A stretch of DNA of 64,000 nucleotides from Candidatus Synoicihabitans palmerolidicus (lineage in GTDB: Bacteria; Verrucomicrobiota; Verrucomicrobiia; Opitutales; Opitutaceae), in the NCBI GenBank assembly GCA_020809425.1, contig JAGGDC010000004.1:62001-126000 (forward strand), written 5' to 3'. The notes under the pieces were generated by a model. The model ran no database searches and was not told the DNA's origin. It worked only from the letters and a program-made list of their open reading frames with translations. Of the stretch, positions 38,635 through 49,087 are shown in pieces. Made by a program: the position numbers and the translations under genes. The first letter of the stretch is position 1. Each line of letters begins with the position of its first letter.

Positions 38635-40379
38635 GAGCGTGTCCCATTTACCCTGATTTTGGAAGGGGGGCAGGAAAGCCGATTTTTTGAGCGGATTCCC
38701 GACTACCAATGGCGGATTTAGGCACGCGCAAATGCAATGAGATAGCAAAAGGTGGTGTCGCAGCAGTCAGTGCCTGGATCGTTTCCATGAGGGAACCAGG
38801 GAACCTCCGGCAGCCGGTTTATTGTTCATCGTTGGAGTAGGCTGGGTGGTTTTAGGCGGCTTGGGCCTGCGGTGGTTGGTCGGCCAGCAGTCGGGCGATG
38901 AGCCACAGGTTGTGACCGAGGATGCTCCAGGCTACCGCCAGGTAGCGATTCGTGAAGCCTCTGGCACTCCATCGCTTGCCTTGGCGTTGCTTGATGATGG
39001 CGATGCGGGCCTCCGTCGACGCCCGGCGATGTTGGAGCGCCACGAACTGCGGCTCCTACATGCGCCGTTGCAGTTGCTGCGGATCGCGGAGGGAAGTGGC
39101 GTTATAAATGTCGGCTTCGGCCAAGCGTTCGCACAGCCGTTTGGTCGAGAAGCCTCGGTCGGTGCTCGCCGCTTTGATCGGGGTGCTCAGGTCGCACTGA
39201 TTCTGGCGCTCGAGGCTCTGGTCGAACTGACGCCATTCGGCCGGAGTCATTCCCTGATACAACTGCCAATCGGTGATCAACCCCGTCACGTTCTCACTGA
39301 TCATGAGGGTGTTGCCAAACTCGACCTCGCCGGACGCCTTGCCCCGGACCACGGTCTGCACGTCGGGTTCGTAGACGCTGAGGATCTTCTCGGCGTTGGG
39401 CACTGGTCGCGCGCCGATGATGCGTTCGTGGGCCTGTTTGATCGCGACCGGCAGTTGCTCGAGCATGGCGTCGATGCGCGCAATGATGCGGGTGGCCTGG
39501 CGCTCACTGAAGCGGGTCCGGGCGTAGTCGGCGGCGAGGTGGTCGCGGTGGCGGCGGGCGTGCTCGCCGATGGTGCGCAGCAGGCGTTTCATCTGGCGGA
39601 GCACGCCCTTGCGGGCCCGCTTCGCATCGCGGCGCCGTCGGCTGTGGGTCATCGCGATGCACCACCGATTCATCAGCTTGGCAAAGACTGGCGGCTCGTT
39701 CGGCATCCGACCCCGCAACCCCGCTGCACGGAGCAGTTTCACCGCCTTGAGCAAGGGGGTGCGGCTCACGTCGCGAAAGAGCACCCAGTCGACCGGGAAA
39801 TGGATGTTGGCCTGCAGACAGGTCGAGTCCACCAGGCACGTATCCATCGGCTGCGCCGCAGCCAGTCCCAGTTCGCTCGCCCGGTCCGCCTCACCGCACA
39901 TCTCGATAAAGACTTGGCTCATCCTACGCACCTGCCCGGCAGTGAAGCATTTGGGAGGCGATGCTCAGGGAAAGTTTACGCAAACTGATTTTTCCGAGCA
40001 TCATGCGCAATACCTGCACCCGCCGCGCCTTGCGCGCGAACTGCAGGTGTCGCGGCAACCCGGCCACGTCGTCGCCCCGCCAGTTTTCCCGGGCAAAGTC
40101 CACGGCCATCGCTTCCAAGTGACTGTTGGCCAGCAACTGGTCGAGCCCCGCCAGTTGATCGCGAAACGCGGCGTAATCTTTGTTGGGTCCGACCGGAGTC
40201 AGGTCTGGACGCAGCCAGGTTTTCAGGGCAACTTCCGGGGCGACGGCTTCGGTAGTATTGTTCACACCAAATTATACACGCCGTTTTTGTGCCGAAACCA
40301 GGAAATCCTCCCGGTTTAGGTCTCTTTATTTTTACGCTACCTCCTATTCTCCAACCTCTTGCGCTTGTGAGACACGCTC
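38635..40379 (-). mobile_element. ISx copy C
   Basis: 1745-bp copy inserted in an ISAs1-type element. The right end reads GAGACACGCTC (one mismatch). About 110 bp is missing near 39950 relative to copies B and D, removing the region that carries the frameshift shared by the other copies. Same orientation as copies A and B. Confidence 0.88.
38852..40265 (-). pseudogene. ISx transposase, copy C
   Basis: The N-terminal half starts MNNTTEAVAPEVALKTWLRP at 40265 and breaks at the internal deletion near 39950. The central part is one continuous frame from 39931 to 39059 (ISENVTGLITDW, RSSERQNQCDLST region), ending at a TAG at 39056-39058 where copies A, B and D have CAG (Gln). The remaining 60 codons to a TAA at 38852 follow in frame. 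This is the least frameshifted of the four central regions. Confidence 0.8.
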
Positions 40380-40425
40380 TAGTTAAGGGCTTCGAGCAGG
40401 GTGGCGGGTGAGATCGGATTCATCT
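40380..40425 (-). pseudogene. N-terminal scrap of an ISAs1-type transposase
   Basis: An ATG at 40425 is followed by NPISPATLLEALN, the usual ISAs1 lead-in (LLEAL), and is cut by ISx copy C. Together with 38449-38634 it shows that ISx copy C is nested in an older ISAs1 element whose middle has been deleted. Confidence 0.5.
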
Positions 40426-40450
40426 TTGTGAGTATCGTTTTGGGTTGAGA

Positions 40451-41281
<831 letters not shown>

Positions 41282-41323
41282 CAACGGTATTCAGAAGGGT
41301 TGGCAGAAGCTGGAGTCGAGTTT

Positions 41324-41659
41324 TCAGACCGTGGCCGCAGCATCAATCGCTCGCAGGATAGCATCAGCTGATTGTAAACCAACGACCTGACCACCGCGAA
41401 ATAACAACATCGTTGGCAACGCCCACACGTCGTGGTTCAGCGACGGACGGGGCTCCGTATCGACGTTCAATTTCACAATCTTCACCGCGCCTTCCCGCAC
41501 CTTGGCCACTTCCACCAAAATGGGGGCCAACGCTTTGCAAGGTCCGCACCACTCCGCCCAAAAATCGACGAATACCAAAGTCTCGTGCGACGCCACCACC
41601 ACATCTTGGTCGAAGCTATCGCTAGTTGCATGGGAGATAAGATCAGTCACTGTTTCCAT
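41324..41659 (-). CDS. thioredoxin
   Basis: 111 residues from the ATG at 41659; an in-frame ATG at 41719 would add an unlike-family extension. The active site FWAEWCGPCKALAP has the canonical CGPC, with the buried Asp just before it, and the cis-Pro loop is ALPTM. The C-terminal helix is typical. A reductant of protein disulfides. It is followed on the same strand by the broken Old Yellow Enzyme and preceded by a NemR-like TetR gene, suggesting a redox-stress cassette. Intact. Confidence 0.92.
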   Translation of the reverse strand: METVTDLISHATSDSFDQDVVVASHETLVFVDFWAEWCGPCKALAPILVEVAKVREGAVKIVKLNVDTEPRPSLNHDVWALPTMLLFRGGQVVGLQSADAILRAIDAAATV

Positions 41660-41744
41660 AATAGTTGACTGATCGTCTAGTATTTCGAATCGCAAGCGTT
41701 GGGATAATTTTTTTCTCACCTCAAACAGATGGGGCGACTCGAAA

Positions 41745-42359
41745 TCAGGTCGAAACCGGACTCGTCAGCTTGACCCCGAGGTGCTCGCACATCCGGTCAG
41801 CCAAATCGCGTACCCTCTCGACGTCGTCATGGAGGCGAGCCTGCGCAATCATACCTTCAAAAAACGCCATCGCACACCACGCCTTCTGCAACGGATCCCC
41901 CGGCTCAATCAGGTTCAAGCCCTGCCCATCCCGAATCGCCGCTTCCCAATAATGAACTTTCTGATCCATGACCGCCCTCACCTTATCTCGGATCGCGTTA
42001 TCAAGATTACAAATCTCTGAACCGAGCGAACAAAGCGGACATCCCATCACATGGCCGAACTGGGCCTTCATCGAGACCTGGGACTCATAGGCCGCTTCAC
42101 AACGATTTCGAATGCGATCGATCGGATATTTTTCCTCCTCAAAATAGGGGTCCAAATTTTTCTTATGCTCCTGCCACATCCGGTCGAGCGCCCGCACTGC
42201 TAATTCCGACTTGGAAGCGAAATAGTAGTAGAAACTACCTTTCCGCACATTGGCACATCGACAGATGTCATCAACCGAGACTGCGCCGTAACTCTCCTCC
42301 CACATGAGGGAGAGAGCGGCGTCCATCAGACGTTGATCTGCATCACTTGTTCGGCCCAT
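41745..42359 (-). CDS. TetR-family regulator of NemR type
   Basis: 204 residues from the ATG at 42359. The N-terminal HTH of TetR proteins is clear (AVSVDDICRCANVRKGSFYYYFASKSELA). The C-terminal domain has a cysteine cluster at residues 107, 110 and 117 (MGCPLCSLGSEIC). In E. coli NemR, Cys106 and Cys116 sense reactive electrophiles, and NemR controls the OYE gene nemA. The match in spacing, together with adjacent thioredoxin and OYE genes, supports an electrophile/oxidant-responsive repressor; the effector is inferred. Intact. Confidence 0.9.
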   Translation of the reverse strand: MGRTSDADQRLMDAALSLMWEESYGAVSVDDICRCANVRKGSFYYYFASKSELAVRALDRMWQEHKKNLDPYFEEEKYPIDRIRNRCEAAYESQVSMKAQFGHVMGCPLCSLGSEICNLDNAIRDKVRAVMDQKVHYWEAAIRDGQGLNLIEPGDPLQKAWCAMAFFEGMIAQARLHDDVERVRDLADRMCEHLGVKLTSPVST

Positions 42360-42403
42360 TACGGGCAGTACCGGTTCAATCAAGTCCGGGGAACAGATTT
42401 ACG

Positions 42404-43390
42404 TTACCCTTCCGTAACCCCGTTATCGCGCACATGCCTGGCTCCCACCATGCCACATAGGAACAACTGCAAGGGATGGTAAATCGTGATAGGCAATAAG
42501 ATGAGTCCCAGCCCCGGATGAGCACCAAAGATCACTTTCGCCAATGAAACCCCTGTTGCTAGGCTCTTTTGAGCACCACTAAACATCAGCACAATTCGCT
42601 CCGGGGCCGCCAACCCCAACACGCGCCCCAATCCCCAGGTGCCAGCCAACGCGAGCACCAGCAGCCCCACCACCCCCATCGCCGCGACTCCGAATGTCCC
42701 CACACCGTGCGAGGACCACAGGTTTGCCTTCACCGAATTGCAGAACGCCGCATAGACGATGATCAAAATGATGGCGTTACTGACATTGCTCAGTCGTTTA
42801 CGCCGAGCATCGGCCCAAGCCTCCAAACCAAATCGCCGTACGACCTGTCCCAGAATCAACGGTAGCAGCAATAATAGGCTGACTTCCCGAAACACAGCTC
42901 CCTGGTCCGGCCCCTGTCCCGACGCCTGCATGAGCCAAGCTACCCAGGCAGGTGTGAGAAAAACACCGATCACGTTGGACAATACGGCATTAAAAATGGC
43001 AGCCGCCACATTACCTCCTGAGACGGTCGCCAGTGCCACCGCCATCACAATCGTCGAGGGCAACACCGCCAAAAAAAGAAACCCCAACCGCAAGTCGGGC
43101 GCCAATCGGGCTCCAACCAGCCGATCTATCGCGATCACGACTAACGGCATCAGCAAAAAACCAAAGCCTTGCACACCGAGATGTAGCTTCCATTGGCTGG
43201 CTCCATCCCGCAACGCCTTCGCCGGTAAGGTCAGTCCTTGCGCGAAGAACACAAAAGCCACCGCAAGCTTGGTGGTCACTTCCGCCCGCAGCCATCCCCC
43301 TCGTGCCCCTGCGTCCGGAAACAACCACGCGAGTCCCACCGCCAGTGGCATGCCAAGCATGAACCAGTTTTTTGTCAGCCAAGTCTTCAT
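42404..43390 (-). CDS. SBF-like bile acid:sodium symporter (YfeH-type)
   Basis: 328 residues, nine to ten transmembrane helices, beginning MKTWLTKNWFMLGMPLAVGLA. The family core FLFLAVLPSTIVMAVALATVSGGNVAAAIFNAVLSN and the later FSGAQKSLATGVSLA (described by key residues) match the SBF-like family rather than the classical ASBT group. Substrate unknown. The ATG overlaps the murJ stop by four bases (ATGA). Followed 44 bp later by the TetR gene. Intact. Confidence 0.88.
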   Translation of the reverse strand: MKTWLTKNWFMLGMPLAVGLAWLFPDAGARGGWLRAEVTTKLAVAFVFFAQGLTLPAKALRDGASQWKLHLGVQGFGFLLMPLVVIAIDRLVGARLAPDLRLGFLFLAVLPSTIVMAVALATVSGGNVAAAIFNAVLSNVIGVFLTPAWVAWLMQASGQGPDQGAVFREVSLLLLLPLILGQVVRRFGLEAWADARRKRLSNVSNAIILIIVYAAFCNSVKANLWSSHGVGTFGVAAMGVVGLLVLALAGTWGLGRVLGLAAPERIVLMFSGAQKSLATGVSLAKVIFGAHPGLGLILLPITIYHPLQLFLCGMVGARHVRDNGVTEG

Positions 43391-44988
43391 GATTTTTGTC
43401 GGTCTCCCGCCGCAGGTTTACGTCCGCGCAACATGCCGAGCAGTTCATCCCGGCCTTCAAGCCGCAGGATCCAGACCAAACCGCCATAAACCAGCACGCC
43501 CACGGGCACCAAAGTTCCAATGAGTAATAGATCTCCGATCGGTGTCGCGCCCACCCAAAGACCGACCAGTCGTCGACCACCCCAAACGACCGCTCCCATC
43601 AACCCACTCGCCACCACAATTTTGACCACACTCCGTCCCATTGGCCCCATCCCCAGGGTCGACCGTTTGGCCGTCAAAGCTCGATGCAAATACACCGCTT
43701 GCGCCACCACCGCCACCGTGCTTGCCACCGCCAAGCCGACAGTCGAAAGCGGCCCCATCAGCCCCAAACTCAGTCCCACATTGACTCCAAAACTCAACAC
43801 CGCCGCCCGCACCGGCGTTTTTGTATCCTTCTCCGCATAAAATGCCCGGAGCATCAGATTCACGTAAGCAAACACCGGCAGCCCGATCGCAAACACGACC
43901 AATACGGGAGCCATCAGAGCAGTAGCCTCTTCCGTGAACGCCCCACGTTGAAAGAGCAGCCGGATGAGCGGGGTCCCCAGCACCACCATTCCCACCGCTG
44001 CGGGCACGTTAATCGCCAACACCAGTCGCATGCCCTTGTGATAAGCCCGTGCCAGGTTCGTCCAATCCTCCTTGGCCGCATAGTTGGCAATCAACGGAAA
44101 CACAACCGTCGTCACCGCGATCCCAAACACCCCGATCGGCAACTCCATGAGTCGCGTGGCCAGATTCAAAATGGCCGCCGCCGATCCGTTCAACGAAAGC
44201 CCGATGGTGCGCGACACCGCGAGATTGATCAAATATACCGCCGATCCCGACACCGTCGATCCCATCAACCAGAGGATCGATTTCATCGCCGGACTCAGTT
44301 GGAAAGCTACCCGGGGTCGCCACCCTTCGCGCATCAAGGCCAGCCCCGGCACCAGCATCTGCCCCAAGCCGCCCAGCAAAACACCCGCACACAACCAACG
44401 CATGCGTGCATCCCCCAAGCGCACATCTCCGACCCACACCGCCCCCGCCAGTAATCCGATCATTGCGAGATTGAGCCAAATGGGAGAAAGCGCAGGAGCC
44501 ACGAATCGCCCCAAGGTCTGCAACGCCGCACTAAATGCCGCCGACAAACAGACAAAAATCAAATAGGGAAACAGCAACACGGCCAGCTCGGCCGCCAAGC
44601 GCCAACGAGCAACCTGGTCCGGATCATCAGACAACCGGGTCAAGAGCTCGCCGTCCGCCAGCCAGGCCAAGCTCCCCATCGAGACGAGCACGATACCCAA
44701 TGTCACCAAGCCCAACCAACTCGCCACCTGGTTCACCAACCCAAACGCACCGCTGCGCTCTCGCCGCACCAGTTCATCATTGAGCGTCGGAACCAACGCC
44801 GCCGTCAGCGCCCCTTCCCCTAACAAACGCCGAAACAAATTTGGCAACGTAAACGCCGTCACAAAGGCCGAAGCCAACGGGCTGATACCAAAAACGGCCG
44901 TGATCAATACATCCCGCCCCAAGCCCAAAACCCGCGACCCCATGGTGGCGACCGAGACGATGCCGATATTCTTGAGACTGCGGGACAC
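43387..44988 (-). CDS. murJ: lipid II flippase MurJ
   Basis: 533 residues, fourteen predicted transmembrane helices, starting MSRSLKNIGIVSVATMGSRV. MOP/MVF-family signatures include GRDVLITAVFG, AFTLPNLFRRLLGEGALTAA, and LMRAFYAEKDTKTPVR. It moves lipid-linked peptidoglycan precursors across the inner membrane. Downstream genes on the same strand are the SBF-like transporter (4-bp overlap), then the TetR regulator and thioredoxin. Intact. Confidence 0.94.
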   Translation of the reverse strand: MSRSLKNIGIVSVATMGSRVLGLGRDVLITAVFGISPLASAFVTAFTLPNLFRRLLGEGALTAALVPTLNDELVRRERSGAFGLVNQVASWLGLVTLGIVLVSMGSLAWLADGELLTRLSDDPDQVARWRLAAELAVLLFPYLIFVCLSAAFSAALQTLGRFVAPALSPIWLNLAMIGLLAGAVWVGDVRLGDARMRWLCAGVLLGGLGQMLVPGLALMREGWRPRVAFQLSPAMKSILWLMGSTVSGSAVYLINLAVSRTIGLSLNGSAAAILNLATRLMELPIGVFGIAVTTVVFPLIANYAAKEDWTNLARAYHKGMRLVLAINVPAAVGMVVLGTPLIRLLFQRGAFTEEATALMAPVLVVFAIGLPVFAYVNLMLRAFYAEKDTKTPVRAAVLSFGVNVGLSLGLMGPLSTVGLAVASTVAVVAQAVYLHRALTAKRSTLGMGPMGRSVVKIVVASGLMGAVVWGGRRLVGLWVGATPIGDLLLIGTLVPVGVLVYGGLVWILRLEGRDELLGMLRGRKPAAGDRQKS

Positions 44989-45113
44989 CTCGCTATTCTC
45001 GCCCGCACCTCATTTGCTTACAAGTGCGAAGCTGTTCTCTTTGCGCCACATTTCGAATCCACCGCGCCCGGCATTGACGCGATTGAGTGCGCTCAACAGC
45101 TTCTCCCCTACTC

Positions 45114-46153
45114 ATGCCGCTGCTCCCTCGACTCACGGCCAAACTTCAACGTCATCCGAAACGTATCGTGTTTCCCGAGGGTGCCGACCCGCGCATCATG
45201 AAAGCGGCTCGACAATGGATCACCCGTCGTTTGGGCGTTCCCATTCTGCTTGGTCATCGCACGGATATCAAACGCCTCGCTGGCCGTCTCGACATCAACG
45301 TGCAGGGCATGCGGCTACTCGATCCCACCCGCAGTGATGATCTCGAATCATTCGCCGTCCAATTGCACGAACTGCGCGCCGCCAAAGACCTCACCCTCGA
45401 GGGCGCCCGCGAAGCCCTGCGCGACAACAGCACCTTCGCGACCATGATGCTGCACCTCGGCCAGGCCGATGCCATGGCCGGCGGCGCCACCCAGTCCGTG
45501 TCCAGCGCCTTCCGTCCCCTCTTCCAGATCATCCCGCGCTTGCCCGATTCCAAACCGCCTCCTCGTTGATGATCCTCGATTTCGATGAAAAAGAGATCGG
45601 CAGCACCGACAGTCTTTTCATGGCCGACTGTGGCGTCATTCCCGATCCCACCGCCGAACAACTCGCGGATATCGCGATATCCACCGGCATCATCGCGCGA
45701 CACCTCACCAACGAAGACCCTCGGATCGCCATGCTCAGCTTCGTATCTCACGGCTCCTCCAAGCACCCCTCCGTGATAAAAGTGCGCCGTGCCACTGATC
45801 TCGCCCGCGCTCAGGCCACCGCGTCGGATCTGCCGTTCAAAATCGCCGGGGAAATCCAAGTCGATGCGGCTCTCGATGCCTACGTCGCCACCGCCAAAAA
45901 AATAGACTCCCCGATCGCGGGCCGAGCCAACGTACTCGTTTTTCCCGATCTCAACAGCGGTAACATTGGGTTCAAACTCGTTCAGCACATCGCCGGCGCC
46001 AACACCTATGGCCAGATCCTGACCGGATTGTCCAAACCCGCGGCCCAAATCAGTCGGGGCTCCAGCGCTCATGATGTCTTCGGGGCGGCCGTGGTCTGCG
46101 GGGTGCAAGCCATCGACCGCGATCTGCTCTGCCCCGGTGCTCGATCGACCTAG
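45114..46153 (+). pseudogene. pta: phosphate acetyltransferase catalytic protein, one-base deletion
   Basis: PTA_PTB-type enzyme converting acetyl-CoA and phosphate to acetyl phosphate. It starts MPLLPRLTAKLQRHPKRIVFPEG at 45114 and reads to DSKPPPR then stop at 45569. In the +1 frame the family continues with ASSLMILDFDEKEIGSTDSLFMADCGV, then GSSKHPSVIKVRRATDL, GRANVLVFPDLNSGNIGFKLVQ and a normal end. The shift is one missing A near 45553 (TTCCAAACC for TTCCAAAACC). Everything else is well conserved, so either the gene has just died or the base is a sequencing error. Only the catalytic domain is encoded; the regulatory half is the next gene. Confidence 0.88.
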
Positions 46154-46219
46154 AAAAAATCTGCTTTCCATCGAAAATTCATCTCTGATTGAGCCCACCT
46201 GCCCTTCGCCCTTCATCCG

Positions 46220-47399
46220 ATGAGTGACTCGCACACCAATCCATTCACGCTGCCTGCCCTGCCTCTGCTCACAGCGCCGACCAATACCCAGACCCAACGT
46301 CTGTTCGTCGCGGCCACCCGCATGAACGACGGCAAGACCACCACGTGCTTGGGTCTTTTTGCCGCCTTGCAATCGGTCTTCCCTCGAGTGGGATTCATCA
46401 AACCCATCGGCCAACGTTTCGTGGAAGTGGAAGGACATCAGGTCGATGAAGACTCCGTGTTGCTCGTCACCATCTACAAAGTCAGCGTGCCCATCGAAAG
46501 CATGAGTCCGGTCGCGATCGATAGCAGCTTCACCCGCCGCTACCTCAAAGAGCCCGCGCAGACCTTGCCCAAGCTCGAGGACCAAATCTGCCGCGCCTTC
46601 AATCGTGTATCCTGGGAAAAAGACTTCACTCTCATCGAGGGCACTGGTCACGCCGGAGTGGGCAGCGTGTTCGATCTGTCCAATGCGCGCGTCGCCAAAC
46701 TCCTCAATAGTAAAGCCATCATCGTCTGCCCCGGTGGCATTGGTCGTCCCATAGACGAAATCGCCCTCAACAAAGCCCTTTTCGACAAGGTGGGCGTCGA
46801 GGTCGTCGGTGCCAGCCTCAACAAGGTCGAGGAAGACAAGATGGAGATGATTGCCGACTACGCCGGACGTGGTTCTCAGCCGTCTCGGCGTGCCCTTGTT
46901 GGGCGTGTTGCCAATCCCAAAAGTCCTCACCAGCCCCAATCTTTCCCAGATCGCCGCCCACATTGATGGTCGCTGGCTCAATGCCCAACAGGGGTGCACC
47001 GACGTGCGCGTGGAACGCCTCGTAGTGGGTGCCATGGCGGCCAAAGGCATCGTCGAACACCTGCAATCCGGCACCGTCATCATCACCCCGAGTGATCGCG
47101 ATGGCATCCTGCTGGCCGCCATTTCCGGTGCTCAGCTTTCGCCCGCCGATACGGTCTCCGGTATCATTCTCACCAACGACATTGAGCCTCATCCCAAGTT
47201 GAAGAAACTGCTCGCTCGCACCAATATTCCGGTGATGACTGCCGCTGGAGAAAGCTACACCGTCACCTCCAAAATTAATGGCATGACGGTTAAAACCCAA
47301 CCCGGCGACTCCGACAAAATTCCCGTTATCAAACGCCTCATCCAAGCACACGTCGGCATCGACAATCTCTTGTCCCGCATGTCGGGACCCTCCGCTTAA
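46220..47399 (+). pseudogene. BioD-like ATPase plus DRTGG domain protein (Pta regulatory half), one-base insertion
   Basis: The N-terminal half is a P-loop AAA_26 domain (MNDGKTTTCLGLFAAL) with EGTGHAGVGSVFDLSNARVAK. The C-terminal half, in the next frame, is a DRTGG domain with LVVGAMAAKGIVEHLQSGTVIITPSDRDGILLAA. One extra C near 46863 (GCCGGACG for GCGGACG) breaks it between DYA and DVVLSRLGV. In E. coli Pta these two domains precede the catalytic part in one chain; here they follow it as a separate gene 66 bp downstream of pta. Confidence 0.85.
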
Positions 47400-47472
47400 T
47401 CAAAGCCATCAGGCCGTAAAGCGGTCTTACTACTCCGCTTGCCTTCTTGCCTGCGCCACCCCAGCCGCTCGA

Positions 47473-48129
47473 TCAACGGCGGACCAACATCAAAGAATTT
47501 CCGTCCACTCGTACGTTGTTCAGCGTGCGCCAGGAAGCTTGCAAATCTTCAGGGACTTCCTGAGCCGCCATCAGACGTTTTGCCACAAATCCTCCCACCA
47601 CCGGCACCCGATCCATGGCCAGTTTTCCAATCATCAAAGATTGCGGAACGAAGGCATATCCATCGTTTCCTTTCTCAAAGCCGCCTTTTGCCTGCACCAC
47701 GACATCACGGGCAAACCCCGGTAAAGACAGTGCACAGGGCAGACCGATCTGCATAATTCCTTCATTAACACGAAAATTGATGCCTTTGGCCGTGACAAAC
47801 CCCGTGACCTCCTCCGCATCAGGCTTCATCTCCGAAGAAGACATCCACGTGTTCAATTCGTCCTCGCTCAACTCGATCTCAACTGCCCCCCCCTCGACCA
47901 ACATCTGTTTCTTGCGCAGCCACTGTCGGCCCATGGCGCTCTTGGCCGACCCCTTGACATAATAAACCGCGTCGGAATCCGGTTCCTTGGGCAGGGAACG
48001 CACGGTCTCCACCGGTTGTGCGATCAAATAGCCGGCCGCCAACACTGCTCCCAATAACACGCTCAGAACCGCTCCAAAGGTAACTTCGATCAAACTGGGA
48101 CCTGAGACTTTTTTGCGGGCAGCGGACAT
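47473..48129 (-). CDS. hypothetical membrane-anchored protein
   Basis: 218 residues. One N-terminal transmembrane helix (TFGAVLSVLLGAVLAAGYLIA) is followed by a periplasmic domain of about 170 residues with no recognised family. An SEDELNTWMSSSEMKPDA segment and a VVQAKGGFEKGNDGYAFVPQ region are the most distinctive. Adjacent to a FmdB zinc-ribbon gene on the same strand. No lesion seen. Confidence 0.75.
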   Translation of the reverse strand: MSAARKKVSGPSLIEVTFGAVLSVLLGAVLAAGYLIAQPVETVRSLPKEPDSDAVYYVKGSAKSAMGRQWLRKKQMLVEGGAVEIELSEDELNTWMSSSEMKPDAEEVTGFVTAKGINFRVNEGIMQIGLPCALSLPGFARDVVVQAKGGFEKGNDGYAFVPQSLMIGKLAMDRVPVVGGFVAKRLMAAQEVPEDLQASWRTLNNVRVDGNSLMLVRR

Positions 48130-48149
48130 GGCGAGATTTGGTTTCGCTC

Positions 48150-48410
48150 CTAATCGGAGGCTTTGGACTCAGTTTTGGCCGGTTTCTTATCAGTCGCAGC
48201 GCCTTTTTCAGCGGTGCCCACCGGCTTGTTCTTATAATCCGTGATATAGAACCCGCTCCCCTTGAAAATCAACCCAGCTCCCCCTCCCACGTGGCGTTTC
48301 ACCGAGCGTTTCTTGCACTTTGGGCAGGTCTTGATCGGTGCATCCTTCATGGAATGAAACGCTTCGAATTCGTGATTACACTTGGTACAATGGTAGTCGT
48401 AAGTCGGCAT
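48150..48410 (-). CDS. FmdB-family zinc-ribbon protein
   Basis: 86 residues: MPTYDYHCTKCNHEFEAFHSMKDAPIKTCPKCKK, with two CxxC pairs forming a zinc ribbon, then RHVGGGAGLIFKGSGFYITDY and a Lys/Ala-rich tail. The family is widespread and poorly characterised, often described as regulatory. It precedes the hypothetical membrane protein by 20 bp on the same strand. Intact. Confidence 0.92.
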   Translation of the reverse strand: MPTYDYHCTKCNHEFEAFHSMKDAPIKTCPKCKKRSVKRHVGGGAGLIFKGSGFYITDYKNKPVGTAEKGAATDKKPAKTESKASD

Positions 48411-48439
48411 GGCTGCAGATGTGTCTGAGGACGTAAAAA

Positions 48440-49075
48440 CTAAATCTTCACTCCGCCTCGGCTAGTTTCTTCGATGAATCGAAAAGACGCCGCATAATAA
48501 GTCCAACTCACGGCCAGCCCCACAAAGAGGGTGAAAGTCATGAACGGATACCCAGCGATCAAAAACCCGATGAATGCCAAGGTGGGTAGGACGAATCGTC
48601 CTCGAGCCGCCCGCAACATTGAACCCAACACTTTGATCCTGAACGCATCCGCATACTCTTCACGCTTTTGATACTGATAAATGCCGGCCACCACCAGGGG
48701 ACCCACTATCAGTATCACCGGAACCATCGGCAGGTAGACGAACGCACCAAACCCGAGCAACCGGAGCGGTAGCGTGAACAACCAAGCAATCGCCAGCGGA
48801 ATAACGCCCAGGGCAAAAAAGATCACAAATGCCGCAATCCCGTCAAAAAACAGCCGCCGCCACTCGCCCCACTCTGGCAAAAGCACTGCATCCCCGCGAC
48901 GCGAACGCTCGATGAGTCCATAAAAATAACCAAACGCAAGGAAGTGGGCGACGGGGATCACCAAAAGCAGCGCGCCAGCGATGCTCTTGATGAACCACGA
49001 CGAGTCCGAGAAAAGGCGTTTGCAAACAAGTTCTAGGGTCGGCATTTCGGCGTAAGGAAAAGTTAAGCGGACCAT
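48440..49075 (-). CDS. hypothetical polytopic membrane protein (DUF4013-like)
   Basis: 211 residues from the ATG at 49075 (201 from the ATG at 49045). Five to six hydrophobic helices with a short cytoplasmic loop SRRGDAVLLPEWGEWRRLFFDGIAAFV; the PEW..W...F.DG pattern is typical of DUF4013 proteins. Function unknown. Divergent from the polyprenyl synthase gene. No lesion seen. Confidence 0.75.
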   Translation of the reverse strand: MVRLTFPYAEMPTLELVCKRLFSDSSWFIKSIAGALLLVIPVAHFLAFGYFYGLIERSRRGDAVLLPEWGEWRRLFFDGIAAFVIFFALGVIPLAIAWLFTLPLRLLGFGAFVYLPMVPVILIVGPLVVAGIYQYQKREEYADAFRIKVLGSMLRAARGRFVLPTLAFIGFLIAGYPFMTFTLFVGLAVSWTYYAASFRFIEETSRGGVKI

Positions 49076-49087
49076 AGCGGTGCCCTG

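Noticed and set aside
38822-39988. Long plus-strand open frames antisense to the ISx transposase (also 23592-24578 and 59619-60311)
   Set aside because: They repeat in every ISx copy only because the transposase does; the sense strand has the recognisable DDE protein and the antisense text matches nothing.
45254-47122. 622-codon open frame on the minus strand covering pta and the DRTGG gene
   Set aside because: It is the complement of two well-recognised genes in GC-rich sequence, has no family match and no plausible upstream signal; a shadow frame.
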